A stretch of DNA of 64,000 nt. Origin: Immersiella caudata. Taxonomy: Eukaryota > Ascomycota > Sordariomycetes > Sordariales > Lasiosphaeriaceae. Shown piece by piece: positions 1 to 10,241 of this stretch. Location of the stretch: NCBI GenBank assembly GCA_030512335.1, contig JAULSU010000001.1:7192001-7256000 (forward strand), in the 5' to 3' direction. Position numbers and translations under genes: made by a program. Each line of letters opens with the position of its first letter. The stretch's first letter is position 1. Under the pieces are notes generated by a model. It searched no databases, was not told the origin of the DNA, and saw only the letters and a program-made list of their open reading frames with translations.

Positions 1-633
1 CTGGCTGCGACTTCCGGCTCAAAGTCAACTCCCGGCGTTCCCTTCCTGGTTCCTTGATTCCTCTTTTATGCCCCAGGCTTCCCGCTTCCCAGTCATTGGG
101 AGTGATCTTCTTTTATTTTCGGATTTCGATGCAAAAGCCGAGCTCGTTCTGAAAGATATCGCAGAGTCGAGCAACACACTCGCTATCGGCCTGCCCTCCC
201 TCGTGAGCGATACCCTCATCCAACTCGCGATCGCTGCCCGCCTTGCCCGATTTGCTCTTAGAAAGCCGGATTCAGTGTCCAGGACCAAGTCAAGGCTTAT
301 CGCCAGCTTGAAGCGTCTCCCACCGCCCTCGAAAAGCTCAGCCCGGGTTCCCACGATCGTTCGAGCTGCATTAAATCTCAACCCGACAGTTGAGACCTGC
401 AGCTACATGGTCATCGTCGCAAACCCGAACGGACGGCTCTAACTCCCAACGCTTCTTGACGTACCTCCTGCATCGACGCGCGCCGACACGCCCCGCATCG
501 GAACGGAGATGTTTCGCAAAAACCACATCTCTCAAATCAGTACTCCAAGATAACCTCGCACCAGCCCCCAGCACCTCTCAAGACGACCGGAGCTCAAGCT
601 TCTGCTCCCGGATGACGACTAAGGTGTAGATGC
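1..633. other. No supported gene; upstream region of TRP-like gene
   Basis: Open frames of up to about 120 codons exist on both strands (68-442 plus, 25-381 minus), but none resembles a known family and they overlap each other. The stretch most likely holds the promoter and 5' leader of the plus-strand gene starting at 634. Confidence 0.5.
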
Positions 634-3490
634 ATGTTCGTCGTCATGGCGTTCTGCAAACGGCTCGCCGGCGTTCTCGCCTTTCTGTTCATCATGTCAA
701 CTGCAGTGCACGCCAAGACCGAGTACACATACGGCACCGATGCACATGGAGTTACGCGACCGTTGGCCTACGACAGGGTCCCAGCTCTGTATACCGGCGA
801 CTTTGGAGATTGCCTGGGCGGGCAAAGTCTCTTCAACATCACCAAGTTTGACGCTGGATATTATGCGGATAACCTCACCATCGTCTTCCATCTGGACGGG
901 GCGAGCAACATAAAGAACGAGTCCCTAATGATGCACATTTCAGTTGACGCATATGGATCGGGGAGGTTCGAGATGACCTTTGATCCATGTTACCTCAACT
1001 TATACAGTCTTTGTCCCCTGAATGCGAGTGTTCCTATTACTGGGTGGGCAGTACTCCCAGTCGGCCCCGAACAGATCGGCGGTATTCCCCCCATGGCGTT
1101 CGCGATACCGGACTTCGAAGGCACCGCTAGGTTGCGAATATTTGCAAACTCCAGTGAGACAGAGATTGGGTGCTTCCAAGCTGGAATGCGGAATGGCAAC
1201 ACATTCTCCCACCCTGAAATTGTTGCCCCAGTACTTGGGGGGGTTACTTTGGTGGCCACAATAGCTTCATTCGCGACTGCAGCGTACGGAATCAGCGTGG
1301 TTCACATGAGGATGCATTACGCCCATTCTCTCTCAGTTCTCGTACTGCTCGAGACACTTCAATCCATCTTCTTCACTGGCGCCCTCACGGTAAACTGGTA
1401 TGTGTTTCTAGCTATCCTCACCGAGCGGCGGAAAACGCTCCGTGCTATTTGCATAGAGCTAACAAGAGATCAGGCCGTCAGTTTGCGTGGCATGGTGGAG
1501 CAACTTTGCTTGGGCCTCTGGCATGATTTACGTCCCGGCCATGGTTCGGTCTGTCAACTCATTCGCCGGCGTAGCAGGTAATGCCAGTCAAGTTGGCGGT
1601 GCAGGTTCTGTGGTCCTCAATACTGGCGGCGGCTTGCTCACCCAGATCTACGGTCGTTCCCTGTCTCTCGTCGGGCACTCCCCCGAGGCTACTCAAACCA
1701 CAAAGTCTATCACGAGAAGGGCACCCTACAACGCCAGCAATCCGTTCGACTACACATGGGCAGGGAGCCCAATGATGCCGGGAATGCCTCTACCCGGAAC
1801 TCGCATGGGTCTTCCGGGGACATTGGCCGGCGTTAACATCCCTGCTAAGGATGCATTTATCGTCTCCCTCATCTGGATCATGAGCGCCATCGTCCTCACT
1901 GCAGTCTCGGTCCCTACCTTCAAACTCCTACTTGAGCTCCTTGCTCGCACGAGCCGGATAAAGAAAAGCCGGTTGTCGTACTTCCGGAGCCACTGGATCG
2001 GATATATGGGGCACGCTTCGCTACGAGCGTTCTTTGCCTCGTTCTTCGTGGTGGTTGCGATGGCTTTGTACCAATTCACCCTTCCAGGACCGTCGGTTGG
2101 AGTCGTATCGATCGCCGCGGCCACCTTTGTTGTGTTTGTTCTAGGCGGCGTTTTCCTCATCGCGGTTGCTTGCTATGCCCGTACACGCCAAGGGAGGTTT
2201 GTGAGCGGCCCTGACGAGATCGTCTTCCACCGTTCTAGGTTCCTCGGTATTCCGACTCTGATCCCAGCCTGGAGAAGTACACTGGAGGAACACAACTTAG
2301 AAGTTCGACCAGTCATCACCATGTCTACGCGCCGTATTCGACACATCAACACCGACTCAATCCGAGAAACAGTTCATGCGGATCAGGGTTATGTGAAGAA
2401 GTTTGGGTGGTTCTCCGCTAGATACCGTCGTACCAGATGGTGGTTCTTGACTTATTACGTTGTGTACCTCATCGGTCGTGCGAGCTTCGTGGGGGCCGCA
2501 GCATTGAACCCCCTGGTGCAGATCTATGGACTGCTCATCTTCGAGATCTGCGCCTTCTCAATCATGATCATCCTCAACCCTTTTGAGAGTGCTCGAAACA
2601 CCGCACTGGGCGTCTGGATACTCGGCATCAGCAAAGTCACGACCACCGGGCTTTCCATTGCATTTCTTCCTGCCTTCAAGCTGGACCGAATAATTGCGAC
2701 AGTCATCGGGATTGTCATAATAATCATTCAAGGGCTGACAGTGATTGGCTTGGGCATCCTTGTCTCTCTCAGTGCCGTCTCAACTTGGATGTCTCTAACG
2801 CGCAACCAAGAAGAAATGGGTGCGGAGTACCTCGAAGGTGTTCGAGTTAAGTACTTTGAAGCCATCGAAGAGAAAGCACTGGACATTTACCGGGTGCCGA
2901 AGCCAAAGAAAAACAAGAAGGGCAAGGAGAAAGATGAAGAGGAGCATCGGGCGCCAACACTTGAGCCAAAGTTCTCAGTTGTCTCATTTCGACGGGAGCC
3001 CAAGATTGAAGATGACGATGACGAAGATGAAAAGGACACTCTTCACGATCTCCAGCCGGCACAAAATGGAGGCAAGAACCCAGACGCGTCAAATCCACAC
3101 GGCGTTACTCGCGTTAGCAGGACCAATAGTGTTAGCTCGCAGCGGAGCGTGAGCAGCTTACCGCGAGGACTCCGAGCCCATCAGGCGACCTGGTCCTCAA
3201 AAGATGGACATCCTGACGACACACCCGATCGGCCGGACAGTTCGCTGGCGCGACGGCTTGCGACGGCCGCTGACTCTCCTGGGACAGTAGCCGAGAGCAG
3301 CCGCTCTGGTACTCCAGCGGGGGAGGCTGTCAAGCGGACAGGGAGTCGGCAAAGCCTCAGAACTCTGTCTGGGAGGGCAAACAGTCCTTTTAGCCCAGGA
3401 CTCAACACACCGAGTCGAGAGACACTAGCGAGATATGCAGATGAGAGACGATATCCCACACCGCAACCAACAATTCCCGATCTGGAGTAG
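634..3490 (+). CDS. TRP-like (Flc/Pkd2-type) membrane channel or transporter protein
   Basis: Two exons, 634-1397 and 1474-3490, give 926 residues; the 76-nt intron (GTATGT...CAG) splits a Trp codon between the ML-like part and the channel core. The protein starts with a signal peptide (hydrophobic stretch about residues 5-25; Met at 646 is an alternative start). A luminal ML-like domain follows (about 25-200), with regularly placed Cys and N-glycosylation sequons, then a block of about nine membrane helices (about 205-720) and a hydrophilic, acidic and Ser-rich cytosolic tail of about 200 residues. This order is that of the fungal TRP-like family that includes yeast Flc1-3 and fission yeast Pkd2, which act in plasma or internal membranes in calcium, flavin and cell-wall functions. 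The assignment is by architecture and familiar sequence blocks; the transported substrate cannot be read from the sequence. Confidence 0.88.
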
Positions 3491-5046
3491 GGAGTTGCAC
3501 GATTTACGATGGGTATGATGGGAGGGTGAGGGAGGTGAGGATGAAACAGCCTTTTACGGGGAGGCAGGGTTGTTTCTAGGGTTCAGCATAATAGGGGAGT
3601 TGGTGGCAAGGTGCGTTGCGGTTGGTTGACCTGTATCGGCAGGTCATAAATGGCCGGGCAGCTGTTTATTTGCATCGGAAACGGCGTTCGAGGGCTGTTA
3701 TTCAATGGTGGTATTTTACTCCCAAGTATACCTAATCAAACCTGCAAGATGTCACAGTTCCTCACTCGGCCTCTGTGTTTGGCTGTCTTCATTGGACAAA
3801 CGCGTCTGCAGATCAAAAACAAAACAAGCGCGTGAAGGGCGGGAAACCGGTTTCTTCCAGGATTGAACCGGGTATTCCTTCGGCTGCGTGGGCTTAGCCG
3901 GGTTGCCTAGAAAGTGAGTTCATGCATCGGATTCGCCGAATGCGTAAACATGGCCGCCAAGTGTACCTGGGACCTGGATCACTGGTTCAGCCATAAACTA
4001 CAGCCCAGCCTTCCGCGGTCCATATTACTTTTACGGCTTTGTGTCGTCAGAGAACAAAATCAACCTGGGTCTAGTGGGGACCATCTTTTGTGATCCGACA
4101 TTACAAAAGGGAGATTTTAGAATTCAAATCCTAGACTTCTGTTGAATTTGCTAACTGTCAGGCGTTTCAAATTCTTTCAAGGCGATGCATGTCAAGGAAT
4201 ATCAAGACATCGCCCTAGGTAACTAGTCAACGCTGCAATGTTCAGTCGCCACCACGTCAAGTTTCTGTGGTTTTAGGAACTCTTGTACCCATATCTGGGC
4301 AGAATTGGTGATATTTTTCAAACAACTTCTAGAAGTATTTCCCCCTTTGTTTAATTACGTGCCGCACGGCAAAATGAACGGTTACCAGGTTTGGGTGTTC
4401 TGGAAGCCACGTCAGCGGAGCTTAGCTCGGAGTGTTTTAGGAGCTTGAGAGTGGTGAATGGAGGCTGCGAGATAAGAATGCCTGGGAGGGAAGGTGAAAA
4501 GCAAACAGATCGTATTCTGCGCCGTGATGCTGCGTGGGAGGCCTGGGCCACGCCCGACCAGACTTGCATGAACGTAGGAGATATGTAAGGGCGGGTCGTG
4601 CCGTGTAGAGGGGTTGCTACGATCGGTATCATGTGCGTGTACCTACGTGAGCCAGCCTGGGGTTGAACTGCAGATTGGCAGGGGAGGGAAGCTTGAGACC
4701 GGGCTGAAATGGAAGCTAGCTTGATGATGGCTTTATCATGTTTGCATTCAAATAAGAGGCAATCATCGATAGGGAGTCTCGAGGGAGTAACTCCATGGAC
4801 ACAGAAATTGCGCATAGTGTCGAGTCAACTCTTGAGCCAACACATAACTTGGGAAGCAAACAACATGCGTAACACAAAAATGCTGCTCGTCCTTCGCCTC
4901 ACCATGGGGCATGAGACAGGGGTGTCGTTTGTCATGGGAAAAGGTGGGAAAGTAGCCAGATGATATCTCCACGGCAGGAGAGAAATTCAGGTCCTTAATC
5001 GGGGTGATGGACGTGAGCTTCTCGTAATGTATGAGAGACAGTTCGT
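3491..5046. other. Intergenic, no supported gene
   Basis: Follows the TRP-like gene. The minus-strand frame 4351-4815 and small plus-strand frames show no recognisable domain and no convincing splice structure. I see no repeat or RNA gene. Confidence 0.45.
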
Positions 5047-5853
5047 TCACGACATGGCCCAGTGGAATCCCCCCAAAATGCAGCGATCGCGGTGTATAAT
5101 AACCTTCAGCAAGCAGACCACAATCAGCAAGAGGAGTACCACAACGAACGCCATGGCTCTGGATCCCATATATCTTCGGCGCAGATCCCTGTCGAAATTC
5201 TTCGCCGACATGAAGACAGCGGTTTGGTAGTCCGCCCTGGTAAGCTGGCCCAATAAATACCAATATCGTCGGCTTCGTCGACTCCATGATCGAGGTCTTC
5301 GTGTCGGCCCCGGAAAAAAGTGGCGCACGCCCAGTCCGCCGCCTCTGGGTGAAACGAGATGCGATCCGGCTGGAGGTTCGTCGTTGATGCCCGGCTCCAG
5401 TACAAGAGTCACCGGCGTGAGAGTCTCTGGAGTTTGAGGTCGAAGTGTGTTCGCAAAGACAAACATGGCAGCTCTGTAGTCCCATACGAGAGGCGCGAAC
5501 TAAAGTAGGAGGCGTTGCTGATAGGTGTAGGCGCTACCTAGTCTCGTCACCCGAGAAAGGCGGCTGCATGACGGCGGATGGTATTAGCGATATTGGCGGC
5601 ATCGCCGTCGGCTGCGTCTGTTGTATCAACGTCGGGGTGTTGCAGTAGGTTGGTACCCATGCGGTGAGGCAGCACCCCAACTCGGAACCGTTCGGGAAAG
5701 CTCGAGCTGGCTCTTCTCAGGTCAGGGTCGTAATGTGATGTGGAAGCCACATACATCCATTGGCCTGGTTGGCGCTGGCCAATGTGGCCATGCATCAAGG
5801 CTCGTACCTCTGGGTGAATAAGTGCTTCGACTGTTAGCCATAAACCTGGGTAT
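5047..5853 (-). CDS. Possible uncharacterised gene with a C-terminal membrane helix
   Basis: Two minus-strand stretches read like coding sequence. The upstream one (about 5835-5547) contains a Tyr- and His-bearing block around HYDPDLRRASSSF. The downstream one (about 5499-5047) ends with a clear hydrophobic helix (FVVVLLLLIVVCLL) followed by a basic tail. They are separated by a plausible short intron ending in TTTAG near 5500, but the phases do not match for the reading that reaches the helix, so the model does not close. It could be a real membrane protein with an intron I cannot place, two small genes, or a decayed gene. No family recognised. Confidence 0.3.
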
Positions 5854-6448
5854 GTCGACTTGGGAGCTGGGCGATGCCGACCGTGTATTCTTCCCTTCCT
5901 GGCAAGGAAGAACTGGCGGTGGTGGGGAACTCAGGGGCCGGCTGACGGACAGTCTAGACATCGCACAGAAACCCAAGAAAATCCCCGTTGTTGTTTTTAT
6001 TGGTGGGAGCGTGTGCTGTGATATGTATTCATGTCTGGTGGCAGTTTTGGATAGAATGAATATATATAGGTATTTGATGAGGACAGAGGAAGCAATGGAG
6101 TACCAGCTCCTCGACGGCGCTGTATTTATTCGCAACAGCCGATGTGTATCTTGACAGCCAATACGCACTCTGGGCTGCTTTCCAGGCTCATTTGCCAACC
6201 GCTCCCTGTCCGTTTGATCGAGACAATCCAAGCAGCGTGCTCTTATTGCCTTGAATGGTTGCTTCGAACTGGCAAGTTTTCTTTGTCACGGTTGCTGTCC
6301 TCGCCGGTATACTGTAGTGTAGCGCATGAGGACAGACAGGATGACACATAGGCAGGGAGGGTCCAGTCGCTTTTCGTAGGTCTTCCCTTGTCGCCCTCTA
6401 GCCCCTGTTGTGTGGTTTCGTGGTTTTGTTAGATGTCTCAGGCGTGAC

Positions 6449-6685
6449 ATGAGCGCGCTCGAGCTATTGCGTTGCAAGACACAGGTGACGGATATTTACC
6501 AGACTGAACCTGGGTCCATTGAAATGGCCGAAGAGGGTATGAACGAGATTCTTGGACGGTTTCACCGATTCCAGGAAGCTTTGGGTGTCCTAGAGTTGTT
6601 GGAGTCATGCCACCCTGAGGTGAAGGAGCTGTACTTCGCCGTGCGAGGTACAGCTGATTCGCTGGAGTTCTCGTCCGATTGGTGA
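6449..6685 (+). CDS. Small orphan ORF, 78 residues, possible gene fragment
   Basis: The frame from the Met at 6449 gives an acidic, helix-forming protein with balanced amino acid use (ALELL, AEEGMNEILGRF, LELLESCHPEVKELYF) unlike the low-complexity translations around it. An upstream in-frame Met lies at 6410. No family is recognised and no upstream or downstream exon could be joined. It lies just left of the AT-rich island, so it may be a remnant of a larger gene cut off by repeat insertion or decay. Confidence 0.35.
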   Translation: MSALELLRCKTQVTDIYQTEPGSIEMAEEGMNEILGRFHRFQEALGVLELLESCHPEVKELYFAVRGTADSLEFSSDW

Positions 6686-7139
6686 CTGCAACAGATCACA
6701 GAGGCCAGGTGGACCGCGCTGGAAACGTACCGTGCAGAGTGATGACTCGTGCGAGGGCACCGAGATTTCTGACTTATCACAAAATGGATGGCCACCAGGT
6801 TTGCTTCTGTTTGTCTAGGTGATATTCTCCGCGTGTTGCTTGGCATTTATCCAAGGCAATCTTGTGTTTTCCAGTTGAGTTGGTGCTGAAGATAAGCAAT
6901 GCAAGATCGGCTGCATGAAAAAGAAGCCGGGCGCTGTCAACACAGCATCGTCCAGGCCTTGTAGGGATCGGTCGTCTCTGATTGGGTGCCAATTCGCCGT
7001 TCCTGGGCGTCGGCGATTCTCACAGCGGAATCCAATAGCCGTTGGTCCTTTGCGAGGCCGGGACTTGTAGTTCTCTGTCAGGCCATCCCGCCCCGCTTAA
7101 GAGTGGTTAAGCTTCGAGTTGGAGGCTCCTCTGACCTAC

Positions 7140-8429
7140 CCTTTAGGCTCATCTATCCTGTTAAAATACTGTGGTTAATTAATTCGCCTTTAAATATGGA
7201 AAATGTGAAGACTTTGCTTTTGTGAAGATTTGCCACTAAAATAAATCAACTTTTACAGTAAAATACATTTATTTATATATTTATAACTTACATATAAGAA
7301 TATGTATAACAGTATTAATACTAATAGTGGCTACTTAAATTGAATTTAATCTGGGTTAAGTCGTAACTTAATATAGCTATTATTTAGTTTAAAAAAGGTT
7401 TTATATATCTTTACTTAACATTAAATTGTTAAGTTTTTATAATTTTTAAGTTCTAGTCTCTGAGGGCACTGGAGGGGCCCTGTATTACAGGGCCTACCAG
7501 TAAGGAATGGTCTGTCAACCCTGCACCTCCTTGGATACCCTGCACCGGCAGCCACCACTTACTAGCCACAACATGGCTCCAAACCTTCTGGAATCCAGAA
7601 AGTCTCAGGGCCTTCAGGGGGTCTCTGTGGCCCCTGTGAGGCCGCTGGAGCCTCTGGAATTCAGTGGAAGAAGCCCCCTGTTACAGTAGGGCTACAGAAG
7701 ACTCTGGAAGCCTACAGGCTTCCACAACCTTCTAAGGCCACGTAAGTGATTACAAGGCCCGTAAAAAGCCTCTACTATACTATTCTATTATTATATTAGT
7801 AATAGAAGGCTTTAGAATTCTATTCCGGAGCTCCTATGGCTTATAACAGGCCCTCTCCTCTCCTATAGTTAACTCTCCTCTCCTTAAGCAATTCACAAGT
7901 AATACAGTTATTTACTACAGTGCAAAGCCTATTAAAACCTTCTGTTTTACAGCGTAAAGTACGTTATAACTTATCCTTTAGGCTCTGTAGTACAATCCTT
8001 CGCTGCTTACTTCAGCACTTTAGTAAGCTTTACTATCGTGCCTTATCAGCGCTCCTTCGGAGCACTATACTTGCGCTTCTTCCCTTGAAGGAAGCCTGTA
8101 CTACAGGCCTGTAAGCCGCTCCAAAGCAACAAATCTAAACCTACTAATTTTATTAATTAAGGTTTTAAAGATAATAAACTTTTAATACTTATCGTTGGTT
8201 ATAATTATAGTTATTTATTATTTATTAAACGAAAAATTCACCGAATAAAATTCTTACCACCCTTGAAATAAGCTTTTACATAGGTTTGTTTTACTATCTT
8301 TTACTATATAAGATTTACTCTTTAAGCTTTATTAACTAATCTTTATATAAAATTAAATACATTTTAGTTCAACACTGCATTTAATTTCATTAAAACATAC
8401 CCTAATAAATGTATTATTATTAGTTATAA
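7140..8429. repeat. AT-rich, CpG-poor island (probably RIP-mutated repeat DNA)
   Basis: The base composition changes sharply near 7140 to long runs of A and T with many TA steps, very few CG dinucleotides and stop codons in all frames. Two less AT-rich patches (about 7450-7760 and 7860-8120) are rich in CTG, CAG and CCTG words and contain short perfect hairpins. Abundant TA steps with scarce CG are what repeat-induced point mutation leaves in ascomycete repeats. No transposase or reverse transcriptase could be read, so the parent element is unknown. Confidence 0.65.
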
Positions 8430-8729
8430 TGTGATGACCTGCAGGCCACCCTTTGGACCGGCACAGGCCGACGTGCCCCCGCAGTCGTCACAGTACCGCC
8501 ACAGGAGACGTTATGTTTATATAGTAACCTTTTATACACTTAACCTCCCTTACAAATAAAGCTTTGGGTATCTGTAAAGGCTGGGAACCTTTACGGGCGA
8601 AACCCCTGTGGTAAACTCGGAAAGGAATTATGAAGGCTATTAAAAATTACTTCTGTATTTTCCTCTTTCGCCCACCCTAGTTTCCCTGCGACCCTGCTGA
8701 CCGACGGTCGACAGGCATTGGTTGTAACA
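8430..8729. mobile_element. Probable solo LTR of a retrotransposon (about 300 bp)
   Basis: The segment begins TGTGATGACC and ends GGTTGTAACA, so it has the TG...CA ends of an LTR. Inside are TATA-like (TTTATATAG) and AATAAA-like motifs in promoter and polyadenylation positions. Flanking pentamers TATAA (8425-8429) and GATAA (8730-8734) match at four of five bases, as expected for an aged target-site duplication. It abuts the AT-rich island. No internal retroelement coding region is adjacent, so a solo LTR left by recombination is the simplest reading. No second copy lies in the window to confirm the ends. Confidence 0.45.
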
Positions 8730-9115
8730 GATAAAGGTTACGTGTGCACAGATGTGCTAAACTACCCTAAACGAGAGGTCAGACGAGATACCTATCGGTT
8801 GAGCTTCAGCCTGTCTGTAAGGTTGATGTAAGCTCCGCACAGGACCGAGTTTCGCCTTTAAGCGGGTTGGAGATCGGGATTGGGGTCTTTGAGGATCCGC
8901 CGCGGGGGCGGGGGCGGGGAGCCCTTCTGGAGCTCCAAGGACAACCCCTCGAGCCATAACGCCGAAAACATCGCCATATTATGCTGGCTTGCCACGGCCT
9001 TTCCTGACTTTTAAATTGGGCTTGTCCTGCGCCGAATTCTCAATTGGGTCATCTTGGTCTGCCGTTTTTATTTGACCCAGTGGCTTGACCTGCTCTCCCT
9101 TCCTCAACGACAACG
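8730..9115. promoter_or_regulatory. Upstream region of the dioxygenase gene
   Basis: GC content returns to normal after the LTR-like segment. It holds a GC-rich block around 8897-8920 and a CT-rich stretch just before the start codon at 9116, as in fungal promoters. The minus-strand frame 8757-8957 is not supported. Confidence 0.4.
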
Positions 9116-10230
9116 ATGGCGTCACAAACCAAGCCTGAGGTCAACGCGCCTCCGCTCCTCGACCTAACCATTGACAACATCACGCCGAATGCAATTCGTA
9201 TAAACTCGCAGTCGCCAAATGCCCGCCTGACCTATCTCATGGCGCGGCTGGTGACCCATCTGCATGACTTTGCACGGGAAACCCGGCTCAGCACCGATGA
9301 GTGGATGGCCGCCATCACCTTCTTGATCGGGTGTGGTCAAATCTCCAACGACGTGCGCAATGTACGTTTCGAAGCCCCTCGAAATTCTGCTTCCGTGCGC
9401 TGACAGGCAAAGGAATTCATCCTCCTCTCCGACGTTCTCGGCCTTTCTCTTCTCGTCGACAACATCAACCACCCCACACCCCCAAACTGCACTGAGGGGT
9501 CCGTCCTCGGGCCATTCCATACACACGATGCGCCGGTGCTACAAAACGGCAGCTCCATGACGGCGGATCCCGAGGGTGAGCCTATGTTGGCCCTGTGCAC
9601 GGTGAAAGACTCCTCGGGGAAACCCATCCCGGGGGTGAAGGTCGATATCTGGGAGACAGACAGCTCGGGCCACTATGACGTGCAGCATGAGGGCCGTGAC
9701 GAGCCGAGCGAACGGTGCATCATGATCACCGACGACGAGGGCCGCTTTTGGTTCCAGGGGCTCAAACCTGTCAGCTATCCCATCCCACACGATGGGCCAG
9801 TGGGCAAGCTATTGTTGATGCTGAAACGGCACTGCTGGCGGCCCGCCCATGTCCATTTCATGTTCGATAAAGATGGGTGGGATCATCTCATCACGTTCGT
9901 GCCCCGCGCCCCCTTCTTTGAAAGTAATGCTTTAGCTTGGCTGACAATCTGAAAACTAGTGCCCTCTATCTTCGTGGAGATCCCTACGAGACATCTGATG
10001 CCGTATTCGGTGTCAAGAAAAGTCTGGTTGTTGATCTCGACAAGGTAGACAAAGAGACAGCGGAGAAGCATGGAGTTAAGGAAGGCACCTGGCTGCTGAA
10101 GCACGATTTCGTTCTGAGCACAAAGGAGCAGACCGAGAAGCTGCGAGATCAGCTAGCGACGGAGGCTCTACAAAACCTGGGGTTGAACCTGAAGCTCGTA
10201 GATCACCTTCCTGTTCCAGACCTCGATTGA
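9116..10230 (+). CDS. Intradiol ring-cleavage dioxygenase (hydroxyquinol 1,2-dioxygenase type)
   Basis: Exons 9116-9361, 9407-9894 and 9960-10230 give 334 residues; both introns are GT-AG and the frame closes. An N-terminal dimerisation domain (about 15-120) precedes the beta-sandwich catalytic domain. The four expected non-haem Fe(III) ligands are present with family spacing: Tyr172, Tyr206 (in SYPIPHDGPVG), His230 and His232 (in RPAHVHF), plus the conserved Arg227. Such enzymes cleave catechol or hydroxyquinol between the hydroxyl groups to muconate or maleylacetate, feeding the 3-oxoadipate pathway in the cytosol. The HDGPVG block resembles hydroxyquinol dioxygenases more than catechol ones, by memory of the family. 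The second intron starts with GTTCGT, a weak donor, but it is the join that restores the conserved ITALYLR...DPYE block. The gene sits alone beside repeat DNA and converges with TRM44. Confidence 0.93.
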
Positions 10231-10241
10231 TAGTGCGGCCA

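Noticed and set aside
3845..3905. Sequence with a GATTGAACC word that resembles a tRNA T-arm on the reverse strand.
   Set aside because: No matching anticodon arm, D-arm or acceptor stem could be folded around it.
7140..8429. Nuclear insertion of mitochondrial DNA.
   Set aside because: AT-richness and hairpins suggested it, but no mitochondrial gene fragment can be read in any frame; RIP-mutated repeat fits better.
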